The notes beneath the pieces are model-generated. The model ran no database searches. It worked only from the letters and a program-made list of their open reading frames with translations, and was not told the DNA's origin. The position numbers and the translations under genes were made by a program. Of a DNA stretch of 64,000 bases, positions 1 through 10,465 are shown piece after piece. The DNA comes from Ditylenchus dipsaci (Eukaryota; Nematoda; Chromadorea; Rhabditida; Anguinidae), in contig SADC01001112.1 of NCBI GenBank assembly GCA_004194705.1, positions 310,001 to 374,000 of the forward strand, written 5' to 3'. Numbering within the stretch: the stretch's first letter is position 1; every line of letters begins with the position of its first letter.

Positions 1-878
1 TTGCTTAATTGGAAGCCATCGGTGTCTTGAACGTAGCGTTTGCAGTGTTTTGAAATTACCCTTGTGTGCAGTAGGTGTGTTTTGACAATAAGGTTCAATT
101 TAGCCATTATGGAACCAGATTCTGATTTTATATTGCTAGTAAATATGATTCTGTCACTAACCTTCGACCACCCGCCTCTGAACAAAACCACCCGACCTTT
201 TAGCCTCTGAAACGTACAAAAAGGGTTTTTAGGTCCCGGACGAGCATTTTTGATAAAATCTCACCAAAAATTTGACTTTTGGCCTTGGAGGAGCAAGGTG
301 ATTTAATCAAGAGGGTACGTGGATAGTCAAGTAATGGTGGTTTAATGGTATTCTACTATGGTTTTTAGACTGGAGCTTGGAAAAAAGTCTTGAAATACAT
401 TTGGTCAAGAGTCTCGCTCGGTTTGATGTCTTAGAATTATTTATAGCCTCCTGCGCCTCCTTCGATTTTACACTAAACCATAGGTGCGATTGTAAGTAGA
501 ATGAAGCGAACTCAACTTCAGCTACAAGCAGGGTGTGGCTTTTATAAAAATTCTTAGTTTCCTCACATGTTCCGTTGTGCATCTAATATTTCTACACATA
601 ATTGTAAAGATATTTTCCGCATCTTTTCATTAGAGTCCTTATTTAGAAAACACTGAGTATGCAAGAACTATTGAATTATTTCTAAAAAAAGGCTGAGAGC
701 TAAAAAGACGAACCCTGGCCAAATCAGCTGTATTCAGAAAAGGATGTCCTGCATCAGTTTTATGCAAACATTTTTTGTATTTTAGACAAATTCAAGTTCA
801 AAATTATTAATACGGCTGATAGGTAAAAATAATATCACCACCTACTCGTCTTACCCTATCTAGCTTATTACATGATTC
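1..878. other. No gene recognised
   Basis: AT-rich sequence with only short open frames on either strand. None shows a domain, signal peptide or splice context that I recognise. I see no clear inverted repeat here. Confidence 0.5.
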
Positions 879-1667
879 GTACTCATTTGGGAAAATTTCA
901 TTTGGGCACCTCATTTGGCACCTTATTTGGGCACCAATTTCGAATATGTTAAATTTTCAAACGCAAAGGTGTGCCTCTTTAGATTTTATTCGTAAAACAG
1001 TTTTCAAAGAATTATCAGGTCTCAAACCCGGGCCGTGATTTTAAAGCCCGAACCAGGCCAAAATCATTTGGGATGGGCTGGCCCAAAGAAAAAAATTAAG
1101 CTCTATGCCCGGATGGGCTGGGCTAGAAAAAATATGTCCGGCCGGTCCTTAAAAATGCGGACCGTACACAGGCCACCTCAGAGGCGATAGCCAAACCACT
1201 ATGTACCCATCGGGAAAGAGTTTTAAAATTTAAACAAAAGTGTTTTAAAACCACGGTATCCTGCCAAAAAGACACTGAAGTACCACCACCCAGGTACCAC
1301 TACCTAACTTATATCACTTTAGGGGTGGTTTGGGGTACTCTTAGATGGTTGAAGCACTTTACTAGATCGGTGAAGGTTTTTTTTCAGTAAACTCGCTATT
1401 TTGGTATTATCAAGGCGTATGCAGGGTAAATTTTTTGACAAAGCGCTGGTGCTAGTCTCAGAACACTTCCCCCGTAATCCAAGTTTTTTTTTCTGGAGAT
1501 AACCACCTTCGAGATGGTAACCTGCAAGTTTTTGTAGGCTACGAATTCTCTAAAAACTGCCTTACAAATTAAATCTGAATAGCCCCTCAATAGAGTTTGA
1601 AAATTGAGCATATTTTAAGTTGGTGCCCAAATGAGGGTGCCCAAATGAGATTTTCTCAAATGAGTAC
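879..1667. mobile_element. Non-autonomous TIR element, about 790 bp
   Basis: The left end (GTACTCATTTGGGAAAAT, from 879) and the right end (ending ...CAAATGAGTAC at 1667) are inverted copies over about 85 bases. Both arms repeat the motif CATTTGGGCACC. The interior holds GC-richer sequence at 1020-1190 with no coding frame. I see no transposase, so this is a MITE-like or foldback element of unknown superfamily. Confidence 0.7.
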
Positions 1668-1994
1668 CAACGAGCTAAATTTGTGCTATTCAGTGGATGC
1701 TTGGATAGCTCAGAACAATTATCTTTCATTTTTGAGTAGCGCTCAGTGTTTTCAAAACTCATCCTCAACTTTTAGCCTCAACTTTTTTAACATCGCCTGT
1801 AAATGTAAATTTTCTATTTCTTTTTTTTGAAATCTGTTTGATACGTTTTGTTCAGCATTGAAAGTTGAGGATTGGGGATAGAGAAAAAATTCAGCCCTGT
1901 TTTTGGCCAAAACATCGATAAAAAAACTGCTTGAAGTTGAAATTTGCTAAACTCAACCGGTTGAGTTTAGGAATTTGAATTTTTACCTTCAGGC
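1668..1994. other. Intergenic, with one perfect palindrome
   Basis: No gene seen. A perfect 24-base palindrome centred on ACCGGT lies at about 1947-1970. It may be a small cruciform or a transcription-factor site; nothing else supports a function. Confidence 0.4.
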
Positions 1995-2089
1995 AGCTTG
2001 GTCCCCCTGCTGTTCTGAAGGTGATCATGTCAACCATAATCACCACAACCACATATCACAATAACCATAATGAACAGGGGGACCAAGCT
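1995..2089. mobile_element. Small palindromic MITE, CTTGGTCCCCC ends
   Basis: Begins AGCTTGGTCCCCCTG and ends CAGGGGGACCAAGCT, with an ACC/ATC-rich middle. The same ends and a similar GAAGGTGATCATG interior recur in the element at 12,682-12,936, so the two belong to one family. Confidence 0.7.
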
Positions 2090-2444
2090 ATTTTTCGCGA
2101 AAAAACCACAAGGGGGACCAAGGCATGTTTTGGGACCTGATTGTTTACCAGAACCCTCGGACCACAAACAATTATTTTCAAACACAAAGTTATCATCGGT
2201 CAATGCAGTGGAAATATTGCAATGTGATTTAGGACAAAACAGACACGCACTGATTTTTAAACTAAGGATGCTCTTTTTGTAAAAGAGCATTTGCGCCAAA
2301 ACAACAAAGTGAAATGCGCAAAATGAGAACCTTTTATTGTATATTTTTTCATTCCCTTTATTTTTCAAGCTAGCTAAAGCGGCTTGGAGAATATCTCTCT
2401 CTACTTTTTCTCCTTTCTTTCCCGATCGATTCAGCTTTATTGTA

Positions 2445-3188
2445 ATGTCAAAAGTTATTGCATATGACAAGCTTGGCAAAGATGATCTTGCTAAAATTAT
2501 TGCCCTGCACTTGTCCACTATTGAACAACAACAAGCTCAGCTGGTTTCTTTGACTAAGTGTACTGAAACCTTGACTGAGACTAACAGAAAATTGACAGCT
2601 ATAAATGGGCAAGTTATTAAAGAAAACAGCTTTCTACGTGACCGGATTGAAGAGCTCCAGGCAGACCGTAAGAAAGATGATGGCTATGAAAAACCTCCTC
2701 TGGACTTCACTCAAACCATGATTCAAGCAATGCGTGAAGCTGAGCAAATGAAAGGAAAATCACTTCGAGCAGTCATTGAGCGTGTTCCAGAAGCAGAAGA
2801 CGACAGTGCAACAAAAGCAAGTGATGTGTCTCTCATTTCATCAATCATCAAAGCAACCGGCAAAGAATTCGACGTTGATTTGGCCAAGGTTCACCGGCAT
2901 GGGTCCAAGAACTTCCATCGAGGCCGAATCATCAAAGTCTCCTTCTTAACTGAAAAAGACAGAAATGATTTTCTTCGAGGCTTTGGTAAGGCTGTTGCTG
3001 CTCTTCCAACTCATCCTGGACCAATCTCTGTACGTCGTGACATGACTGAAAGTGAGTTAAAGCTTTTGAGTGCCCGCAGAAAAGAATGCTATGAAAAAAA
3101 TCAAGCATGTGGCTTTTTCAAATATTTTGTATCTGATCTTTCTATTAAAGAAAACAAGGACCCCAAAGCTTTTAAGAAGCTTCACTAG
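2445..3188 (+). CDS. LINE ORF1 protein, coiled coil plus RNA-binding-like domain
   Basis: An open frame of 247 codons starting at the ATG of MSKVIAYDKLGKDDLAK. Residues about 20-80 are rich in heptad-like L/I/E/K spacing (HLSTIEQQQAQL, ENSFLRDRIEELQ), as expected of an ORF1 trimerisation coiled coil. Residues about 140-240 contain KVHRHGSKNFHRGRIIKVSF followed by ISVRRDMTESELKLL, which matches the pattern of CR1/L1-type ORF1 chaperone domains (a basic RNA-binding region ending in a V-R-x-D-x-T motif). In the family, ORF1 coats the element RNA and escorts it to the target. The upstream open stretch from 2,337 has no ATG, so the ATG at 2445 is preferred. Unlike ORF2, this frame is intact. Confidence 0.8.
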   Translation: MSKVIAYDKLGKDDLAKIIALHLSTIEQQQAQLVSLTKCTETLTETNRKLTAINGQVIKENSFLRDRIEELQADRKKDDGYEKPPLDFTQTMIQAMREAEQMKGKSLRAVIERVPEAEDDSATKASDVSLISSIIKATGKEFDVDLAKVHRHGSKNFHRGRIIKVSFLTEKDRNDFLRGFGKAVAALPTHPGPISVRRDMTESELKLLSARRKECYEKNQACGFFKYFVSDLSIKENKDPKAFKKLH

Positions 3189-3194
3189 GATTTC

Positions 3195-5814
3195 GAGGAC
3201 AAACTAGGCAATTTAAAGTGTCTTTATTTCAATGCGCGCTCCATCCTTAATAAAATTCCTGACCTTCATCATATTGTTTCAACCAAAACCCCTGACCTTA
3301 TTTCATAACAGAAACTTGGATAAATGATACCCACGCACTTTTGAACGAACTTTCTTGTGATGGGAAATATACACCAATTTTGAATAATAGAACTAACCAA
3401 AAAGGGGGTGGAACTGCTATTCTAATATCTATTGCAATACCGTTCAAAGAATTAACTTGCATAAAGAATGGGCTCGAGATTACATCTGTTAAACTTTTAG
3501 TCAAACCAAAACTGATATTCATTGCGTCTATCGACCTCCAAACTACCCATTAAACAAATCAAAAACTTTTTCAAAACTTTGACAAAACTTTCGTCTAATA
3601 ATTCACTGATTTGTGGTGATTTCATTCTCCCGAAAATCGACTGGTCCTTAATGAAATGCGAAAATAATGAAGCCTCAGCCTTGCTCTTGAATTTTATTTC
3701 CCAAAACGGTTTCACTCAGCATATTAATAGTCCCACAAGAGAAAAAACTATTCTTGATCTTGTTATGAGTAATCCACATTTCCTGATTTCCAAAGCTGTA
3801 GTTATTGAACCTTTCTCAACATCTGATCATAATTCTATTTCCTTTCTTTTACAGGCAAAAAAAACGTCTGCAAAAGAAACGAAATCGATAACAAGAAACT
3901 TTTCTCATGCCAATTTATCTCTGCTTAGCAATGGGCTTTCAAAAATCAATTGGGAAAAACATTTTTCTTATGAATTTACGGTTGAAAAAAAGTACACTTG
4001 TTTCATAAACATTTTGTGCGAAAATATACAGAAATTCATTCCTTTCAAAGCTCTTCCAGTCAACAAAAAAGTCCAATACACAAAAGAAATCCAAAACATA
4101 TCCAAAGAAAAACTGAGACTTCATCATTTAGCAAAAACAAATCCGAATGTAAAAAGTATGTACAAAAAGTGCTGTCAAACACAAAAAGTATTTTTAAGAA
4201 AATTGCATAATGAGACAGAAAAAAAGCTTCTTGGGAAAACACGCAAAGATTTCTACCGATACATTAAGAAAAAAACTAATCCGCATCAATTTATTCCTCC
4301 ATTGGAAAATCAGTCGGAATTATTTTTCACTGACAATGACAAAAGCCGAATACTATCGCAAACGTTTTTTGCTTCTTTTTCTAACACATCAGAATATAAG
4401 GAAAATGTTGAACTGGCACCTATTTTAACTAATGAAACTAATCTAGAGGATATCGAGTTTGAAGTTCATGAGATTTTCAATCTTTTACAAAAATTACCCA
4501 ACCGAAATTCGACGTCTCCTGACAAAATTCCATTTATTATTTTAAAAAAATGCGCTCTTTTTTTGGCAGAACCTATCACCACTCTTTTCAGAACAATACT
4601 CGATCAAAAAAATATTCCGAGTTTTTGGAAGACCTCTATTGTAGTGCCAATTTTTAAAAAGGGGGACAAGTCATGCCCTAGTAACTATAGACCGATTTCC
4701 TTAACCTGCTCATTATGCCGATTTCTTGAACAAATTCTTGCAAAAAATATCAAAATTCTTATTAGATCGAAATTTTTTCTTCAGAGCAATTCGGGTTTCT
4801 CAAAAACCGATCTACTGATACCCAATTATTAGCCACACTCAATGATATTACCACTCCCTAGAGCAGAACAAAAATTCAGATATTATATACATCGATTTTG
4901 CTAAAGCTTTCGACTCAACACCCCATGGAAAATTGCTTCAAAAAATCTACGATTCAGGAATAAGAGGCAAAATATTTTATTTCATTAAAGAGTTTTTAAT
5001 TGGAAGAACTTTTCAAGTCAAAGTTAATGGATCCTTTTCTGAGTCTAAAACTATCGCTTCAGGTGTTCCTCAAGGAAGCGTTTTGGGGCCACTCCTTTTT
5101 TTAATCTATATAAATGACCTTCCAACATGCCTGCCAAAAGAAATCGGAATAAAGATTTTTGCTGATGATGTAAAAATATATCACAGCTTTCAGACAAAAA
5201 ATGAATCGATAAAACTGCAGGAAGCATTAGAGAGTCTTTGTCTGTGGTCAAAGAAATGGGGGCTAGAAATAGCACAGGAAAAATATATGGTAATTCATTT
5301 CGGAAAAACAAATACAAAAACGATTTATGAACTTGATTCGAAACCTGTGCCAGAAACAAATAGTGTTAAAGATCTTGGCGTATTAATTGACACAAATCTA
5401 AATTTTAATGATCAACTCTCAAAAGTTATTCAATCAGGAAATCGCAATTCTTTTTTAATGTTACGCTCGCTCCAAACTAAAAACTTAGAGACTTTAATTT
5501 TGGCCTATAAAAGTTATGTTCGACCAAACCTGGAATTTGCAACCACTGTTTGGAACCCTAAATTCGAACAAGACTCAAATAGGGTTGAAAAAGTTCAAAA
5601 ATTTTTCACTAAAATAGCGCTCAAAAAATCTGGTCATAAAAAAGTTTCATACGAGCAAAGATTAAAAATTTGCAACCTTAAAACTCTTTTTGAAAGGCGC
5701 TTGATGTTCGATCTTATTATGCTTCACAAAATTATATTTAAGAAATCAAATTTACAATTAGATTTTTTTTCCAAATCACAACCTCTCAGCGCAGATATCC
5801 CACATTGTATTTAA
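3195..5814 (+). pseudogene. LINE ORF2 endonuclease/reverse transcriptase, frameshifted
   Basis: The frame starts just after ORF1 with an endonuclease-like N terminus (LYFNARSILNKI, then TETWINDTH). It breaks near 3,300, again near 3,535 where the expected Y-R-P-P motif changes frame, and near 4,800. The long open segments are 3522-4832 and 4933-5814. Visible motifs are GDFILPKIDW and SDHNSISF (endonuclease), FKKGDKSCPSNYRPISL (RT block), GVPQGSVLGPLLF and the catalytic FADDVKIY box, then a thumb region. The family nicks target DNA and primes reverse transcription from the nick. With at least three frame breaks, and an in-frame stop near 4,860, this copy should be dead, though some breaks may be sequencing errors as in the host genes of this window. 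Confidence 0.85.
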
Positions 5815-6249
5815 TGAATCGTTTACCATAACCCGTTTTTATGCCGAACTATAAATTTGTGGAATAAAATAAGTCCCGAAGTCCTTAATCTAAAAAACTC
5901 TCTTAACTTCAAGCTAACTTTAAAGACATTAGACTTAACGAAAATAAGTGAAACTTCTTAAAAAATTCTTTCTTTTCCTTTTTCTTTTTTGTTTTGTTTT
6001 GTTGTTAAATGAATATATACTTTTGACTTATTGTAAATCGATCATTTAGGGAATCTGAATATGATAAAATGTAGTTTAGTCTTATTTGTGTTTCAAACTG
6101 TAAGTGCAATTGTATAATGCCTTGTTTGTTCAATAAATATAAATATAGCTTTTAGCTCCCCCACCAAATTACTCATTTTGCACCACCAAATCCCTTAAAA
6201 TTTGCCAATTAATTTTAATTTAAAGAGCAGTTTTATCGGCAAAACTTAT

Positions 6250-6314
6250 TTTTGTTGCCGGTTTCGTTCTCTTCGGTGATGAGCGACCGAAGAGAACGAA
6301 ACCAGCAACAAAAA
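6250..6314. repeat. Strong 28-bp hairpin
   Basis: The arms TTTTGTTGCCGGTTTCG... and ...CGAAACCAGCAACAAAAA pair over 28 positions with one mismatch around the spacer GATGAGCG. No surrounding gene is evident. It may be the core of a small MITE, because nearby bases also show weak inversion. Confidence 0.6.
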
Positions 6315-6635
6315 TCAGTGTTTCTGCAACAAAATAAGTTTTTCCCAGTTTTATATGCAAATCGACTTTGCTGAACACAAATTTTTTGTCAGAATTTCGG
6401 GTATTTTTAGCGAAAAAAAGTTCAACGTCAAAATGTTTTTTCGATTTTTGCGATTAATTTAAAAAAAGCCAAAATTTTATCAACTCAGGTCTTACAATTT
6501 TTTGTATTTTTAGCCTATTGTGTAACGCAGCAAAATGCACTAAAATTTGTTTTGCACCAGCGGGTCAAGTGACTTAAAACAAGTTTCTTTCTGGAGAGGA
6601 TGATTTCCAAAAATCACAACTTTTTAAACTTTACC

Positions 6636-6840
6636 CAGGGCTGCCATATGTCGTTTTTTAGAAGATTTGTCCTTTTTGGAACCCAAATCTTTTTTTTGAA
6701 ATTTTAGTCAAAACCTTTTTTACGCTTCAAAAATGGCAATAAACACTAGATAAAATGCACTTTTTTCTTCAAAAATGGTCAAAACGTCTTTTTTTCTGCC
6801 CAAATGTCCTTTTTAAAAAATTTTTGAGATGGCAGCCCTG
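6636..6840. mobile_element. MITE, CAGGGCTGCCAT ends (family A)
   Basis: The ends CAGGGCTGCCATATG and ...GATGGCAGCCCTG are inverted. The body contains GATTTGTCCTTTTTGG, AGTTTTAGTCAAAA..., CAATAAGCACT... and repeated ...ATGTCCTTTTT words. The same body recurs at 21,360, 28,557, 33,183 and 52,544 with different outer termini. CAGGG ends suggest a hAT-type transposase in trans, which is inference only. Confidence 0.75.
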
Positions 6841-7308
6841 ATTTCACCCCATTTTTCAAAAAAATTTCAAGTATTTCACAAAACCTTTATAAAAATTAGC
6901 AAGCGCTTACAAAAAGAAGTAAAATGATTATAAGCTCAGGGTTGTTCACAAAAAATATGATCTAGAGGTACTTTAAGTTGAGGAGGGAAAGAAACCTGTT
7001 GACCAGCCAAATTCAAACGGTAATTGCTCGGCCTTGATAAACTTGTTTATAAAAAGTATAACCATTTTAAATCCCTTGAGTTTAGGCTGCAAAATAGGAA
7101 TAAAAGGGAAATTTTCATTTTTCCGTCATGGTCATACCCTTGTCATCCTTGCAGATTGTGTGTTTCAAAAGGTTAAAAAACGAGGGGGTGAATTTGGCAG
7201 GGTAAATCAGTAATTTGATAGGTGAAATCAATTTAAGTAGAGGTGATGACGGTACGGTATATTGTACCGAAACCGTACCGACCGAGACGATTATGGGAAA
7301 AAATACCG
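6841..7308. other. Intergenic, no gene seen
   Basis: No coding frame, RNA gene or clear repeat apart from the GACGGTACGGTAT-rich inverted sequence that begins near 7,235 and surrounds the next MITE. Confidence 0.4.
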
Positions 7309-7496
7309 TACAGTCAAGTCTCGATTTAACGAACCCCTGGGGACCGCCAAAAATGTTCGTTAAATCGAAGGTTTCGTTAAATCGAGAGCTTATTTTAGTC
7401 ATTTTATTTAATCGGTGGCCAAATAGCCGCCAAAAAAAGTTCGTTAAATCAAGAGTTTCGTTAAATCGGGTTTCGTTAAATCGAGACTTGACTGTA
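7309..7496. mobile_element. pogo-like MITE (family P)
   Basis: Starts TACAGTCAAGTCTCG and ends CGAGACTTGACTGTA, with inverted arms around TTAAATCG words. TA-flanked CAGTCnAnnCTCG ends are typical of pogo/Tigger (Tc1-mariner) MITEs. It sits inside another imperfect inverted repeat of TACCG words (about 7,235-7,535). Relatives in this window are at 24,309, 26,716, 30,617, 34,286, 44,651 and 47,941. Confidence 0.75.
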
Positions 7497-8161
7497 CCGA
7501 AAATACCGACCGATGTCGAATCATCAGCTCTAAATTAAGTCAAAAACAGTTGAAAAATCAGAATTGGGTTAGACCAATATTGTCCCCAGGTGTATTCAAA
7601 GTTGTCATCAGCAATGTATCTACCGTAATTACTTTAATAGAAACCCCGTCTCTAATAGACGCACACCCCCATATTTTTGACTAAGATTTCACAGTTAAGG
7701 CCATTTTTGATTGACAATTTCAAGATTTTTATGGGATAGAAATCTATTAGAGTATTTATAGTATTTTAATATTGCTTCTTTTGTAACGACATTAAAAATA
7801 GTCAAGGCCAAACAATGTACTGATTTAATCATCGTTAAATTAACAAGAAAAGCTAAAAATTTGGTTTATTAGTTTTTTCACAGGCTCAATCAGAATGCAT
7901 GCAATTACAATCATTAAATGGCTATGTATGGCATTTCATCGGCAAATTTATCAGTTGGAGAAAAAAGCATCACACGAAGAAATATTTCTTGATGAACAAT
8001 GGTTTTTAAAGTGATCTGACTAGAAAACGTTTAAATTTGTCATGAGCTAAAAGTAGCTAGAATTATCAGCTATAAAAGTAGTTATTTACAACTTTTCATG
8101 AAAATGTGCAGCTCAATTTGATAAATTCACGGTTGAAATTCAACTTGATGTGTCTAATTTA
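7497..8161. other. Intergenic, degenerate MITE traces
   Basis: The stretch 7,618-7,760 carries TACCGTAATTACTTTAATAG and, inverted, CTATTAGAGTATTTATAGTA. These are likely the worn ends of the CCGTATTTAC MITE family seen at 13,983. No gene seen. Confidence 0.4.
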
Positions 8162-8652
8162 TTAGCAAACTTCAATATTTTGACAAATTTTCAAAGCATC
8201 AGCTTTTCATCGTCTATGAGCTTTCTTGTGGCGCCATACCAAATTTACAAGCAAGCTACGTCTCCTAATTTCAACTTATCGCAAATGCCCTGCAACAATT
8301 CACTGTTATTTTTTGTTATATTTACAGCTGTTGGTTTTTTAAGTTTTCAAAAAGTTAGCTAGGAAATTGAAAAAAAATACACAGGCCGCGAAGAAGTTGT
8401 TTCTAGGATAGATTTGAAATTTTAAATTAAATTTAACTCTAAATTTTTCATAGATTTATTTAAAGGATCAAAAGTTTTTAACTATTATCACTCAAATCTT
8501 GAAAATAAAATCACCATTGTAATCATTTTGGTACATGGAGGGCTGTCTTGAATTTCACAAACTCTCTTCACACCCGCTAAACAATGAGCACAATCATAGC
8601 AATTTGTGGAATGGGCAGCAAGCACTAGCAAAAGTAATACCAAATAGTTCAT
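8162..8652 (-). pseudogene. Saposin-like secreted peptide gene, copy 2 (broken)
   Basis: Two exons on the minus strand: 8652-8515 (signal peptide MNYLVLLLLVLAAHSTNC, then CAHC) and 8289-8162. It is a tandem paralogue of the gene at 8,884-9,817, with the same ATG context, the same ATG|GTGATT donor and the same TTGCAG|GGCATTTGC acceptor. Exon 2 has an in-frame TAA in place of the Glu codon of copy 1, and is one base shorter (128 against 129), which shifts the frame just before the last cysteines. The stop is a real substitution and not a homopolymer effect, so I call this copy a pseudogene. A different reading is a recently disabled allele. Confidence 0.7.
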
Positions 8653-8700
8653 CGAATATGGTTTTTTAAACAAAATAAATAAATAGTGTCTAAAAATGGT

Positions 8701-8725
8701 TATATAAATAGTTTCTAAACACAGC
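8701..8725 (-). promoter_or_regulatory. TATA-like promoter of saposin-like copy 2
   Basis: Reading on the minus strand, GCTGTGTTTAGAAAC is followed directly by TATTTATATA about 50 bases before the ATG. The GCTGTGTTTAGAAAC block is identical upstream of copy 1, so promoter and gene were duplicated together. Confidence 0.45.
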
Positions 8726-8883
8726 TTATAATTAGTAATGCATTTATTTAGGCGATTATAAATGTTTTATATGAAGAATAAAAAATTTAAGCAAACTGAT
8801 TTATTTTATAAAATTTGAACAAAAAAGAAGAACAAGGATTTACTATGACTTATTTAGGGCTTGTCGCTCAAATTCGCAAATTA

Positions 8884-9817
8884 TCAGCAAACTTTTATAT
8901 TTTGACATATTTTCAAAGCGTCAGCTTTTCCATCGTCGATGAGCTTTCTTGTGGCGCCATGCCAAATTTCCACGCAAGCTATGTCTCCCAATCTTAATTC
9001 ATCGCAAATGCCCTGCAAAAATACTTTATAGAAAAAATATTGCAGTGTGAAGCTAATTTTCTGGAAACTAAAGTGACACAATTTTTCAACAATGTTCAAT
9101 TTTTTCAGTCTTTTTGTAATTCAACAGGAAAAGCTGTTTTATTATAAAAAATTTTGTGTTTGCCGTTTTAATGGTGAAATTTTTGAAACTTAATGATATT
9201 TTTCGAGACTCTTTGCCCCCGTTACTCGTTGTTAATTTTTCGGCAACCGGGCAAAAGCCCTTTTCAAGGGTTCTCGTCGTCCACACAAAAATTTGTTAAC
9301 CCACTTTTCGATTACGCATCGAGCTGATTTTTTGAGGATCAGTAAAACTAGTCGAAGAGAACCGATCCTGAATAAATCAGATCGATGTGCAATCAAAAAG
9401 TGGAGTAAGAAACTTTTGTCCGGTTGCCAATTTTTTAACAAATTGTGCTTTAGAACAACTTTTAAATAAATAAACAACAAGATTTGTAAATATTTAGCGT
9501 CAGTTTTTTTTAAATACACAGTTGTTTTGTTATTCAAGTTTTTGAAACAAATTAGCCAAAAAATCTAAAAAATGAATACAGATAGAAGTTGATCTAGAAT
9601 AGATCTAACATTTAAAACATAATGGATCAAAACTGTTGACTATTATCACTAGAATCTTGAAAAAAAATAGAAAAATCACCATCGTAATCATGTGACCACA
9701 TGGAGGGCTGTCTTGGATTTCACAAACTTTCTTCACCTCTGCCAAACAATGAGCACAATCACGGCAATTTGTGGAATGGGCAGCCAGCGCTAGCAAAAGC
9801 AAGACCAAATAGCTCAT
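8884..9817 (-). CDS. Saposin-like (SapB-type) secreted peptide, copy 1
   Basis: Two exons on the minus strand, 9817-9680 (46 codons) and 9012-8884 (42 codons plus stop), give an 88-residue protein with a phase-0 junction. Exon 1 starts with a clear signal peptide (MSYLVLLLLALAAHS) followed by NCRDCAHCLAEVKKVC. Exon 2 reads GICDELRLGDIACVEIW, then ends KICQNIKVC. The CxxC start, the central cysteines and the final CxxxxxC fit the saposin B fold, whose members bind lipids or, in amoebapore/caenopore/NK-lysin relatives, permeabilise membranes. Assignment rests on the cysteine pattern and length; lipid transfer and antimicrobial roles cannot be told apart from sequence. The 667-base intron holds a MITE (9,229-9,442). 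A disabled tandem copy lies downstream. Confidence 0.65.
9229..9442. mobile_element. MITE in the saposin-like intron
   Basis: The ends TTGTTAATTTTTCGGCAACC and ...GGTTGCCAATTTTTTAAC are inverted. An inner palindrome (about 9,297-9,405) pairs CCACTTTTCGATTACGCATC with a later inverted copy. No coding capacity. Its absence from copy 2 dates the insertion after the tandem duplication, or means loss from copy 2. Confidence 0.65.
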
Positions 9818-9870
9818 CAGAAGTGATTTTCAAAGTGAAAAAAAATATATAAAAAGCATATCTTCTAGCA

Positions 9871-9895
9871 CTTATATACAGTTTCTAAACACAGC
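9871..9895 (-). promoter_or_regulatory. TATA-box promoter of saposin-like copy 1
   Basis: On the minus strand GCTGTGTTTAGAAAC is followed by TGTATATAAG, 54 bases before the ATG. The conservation between the two copies of both the TATA element and the block just before it supports a core promoter. Confidence 0.5.
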
Positions 9896-10049
9896 CTTAG
9901 AACCAGTAATGCATAATTCATTTTGTTAATTTAAGCCCTTCTAATTTTTTTCAATATAAAAATTTAATAATAAATTTAACAAAAATAAAATAAAAAAGCT
10001 GACTTATTTTAAATCTTAAAATTGCACTTTTAGGGGTGACGGTGACCTA

Positions 10050-10194
10050 CCTACGCACAGGCACTGTTTTGGGTGTGCGTATCTCAACTCCAAGCCCCAA
10101 GGTTAGAGATGCGCGCACTAACTTACACTAACTTTCCGAGCAAGACTCATGATCAAAATACATAAAGAGCTCTTTTGCACAGCTCCAGTGACCG
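10050..10194. repeat. Structured repeat core R, copy I (partial)
   Basis: Shares GGTGTGCG-ATCTCAAC, GAGATGCGCGCAC, TTCCGAGCAAGACTC and AGCTCCAGTGACC in the same order as the cores at 20,549-20,820 and 62,912-63,182. GTGTGCGTATCTC can pair with GAGATGCGCGCAC. The inner GC hairpin of the other two copies is missing here, replaced by a short CCAAGCCCCAAGG. Flanking elements differ, so the core is the mobile or conserved unit. Confidence 0.6.
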
Positions 10195-10214
10195 AAACGG
10201 GACTTTGAGTACAC

Positions 10215-10465
10215 TTTCTGGACCTGTGAGTGAGAGTGAGTGAGAATGACATTCGTCCTCACAGCCTGTGAGTGAGAGTGAGAATGAAAAAGACGTTTCT
10301 ATTCTCAGTGAGAATCTCACTGAAAATGAGAATCTCAGTGAGAATTAAATCAAAATCGGAGCTTTTTGAGGGTGAGAACTTTTTTTTAAACGTTTTTTGG
10401 CCAGAGTGAGATTCTCACTGAGAATAAAGTGAGATCTTTAAGTGAGATTCTCACTCAGAGTGAGC
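10215..10465. repeat. Inverted array of GTGAGAAT / ATTCTCAC words
   Basis: Short repeats (GTGAGTGAGAGTGAG, then GAGATTCTCACTGAGAAT) run through the block and are complementary to each other from end to end. The composition and TIR-like symmetry match the Foldback-like elements described elsewhere in this window. No gene. Confidence 0.6.

Larger units (their letters stand above)
2300..6150 (+). mobile_element. Decayed CR1-like non-LTR retrotransposon (LINE)
   Basis: A 3.8 kb block carries an intact ORF1, then an endonuclease plus reverse transcriptase ORF2, then a non-coding tail with an AATAAATATAAATA 3' end at about 6,130-6,145. The order ORF1 (coiled coil plus nucleic-acid-binding domain), apurinic-type endonuclease and reverse transcriptase, without a ribonuclease H or protease-integrase block, is that of the CR1/L2/Jockey group. 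CR1-like is my best guess from the reverse transcriptase motifs. No target-site duplication could be fixed. ORF2 is broken by several frameshifts, so the copy looks inactive. Confidence 0.85.
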
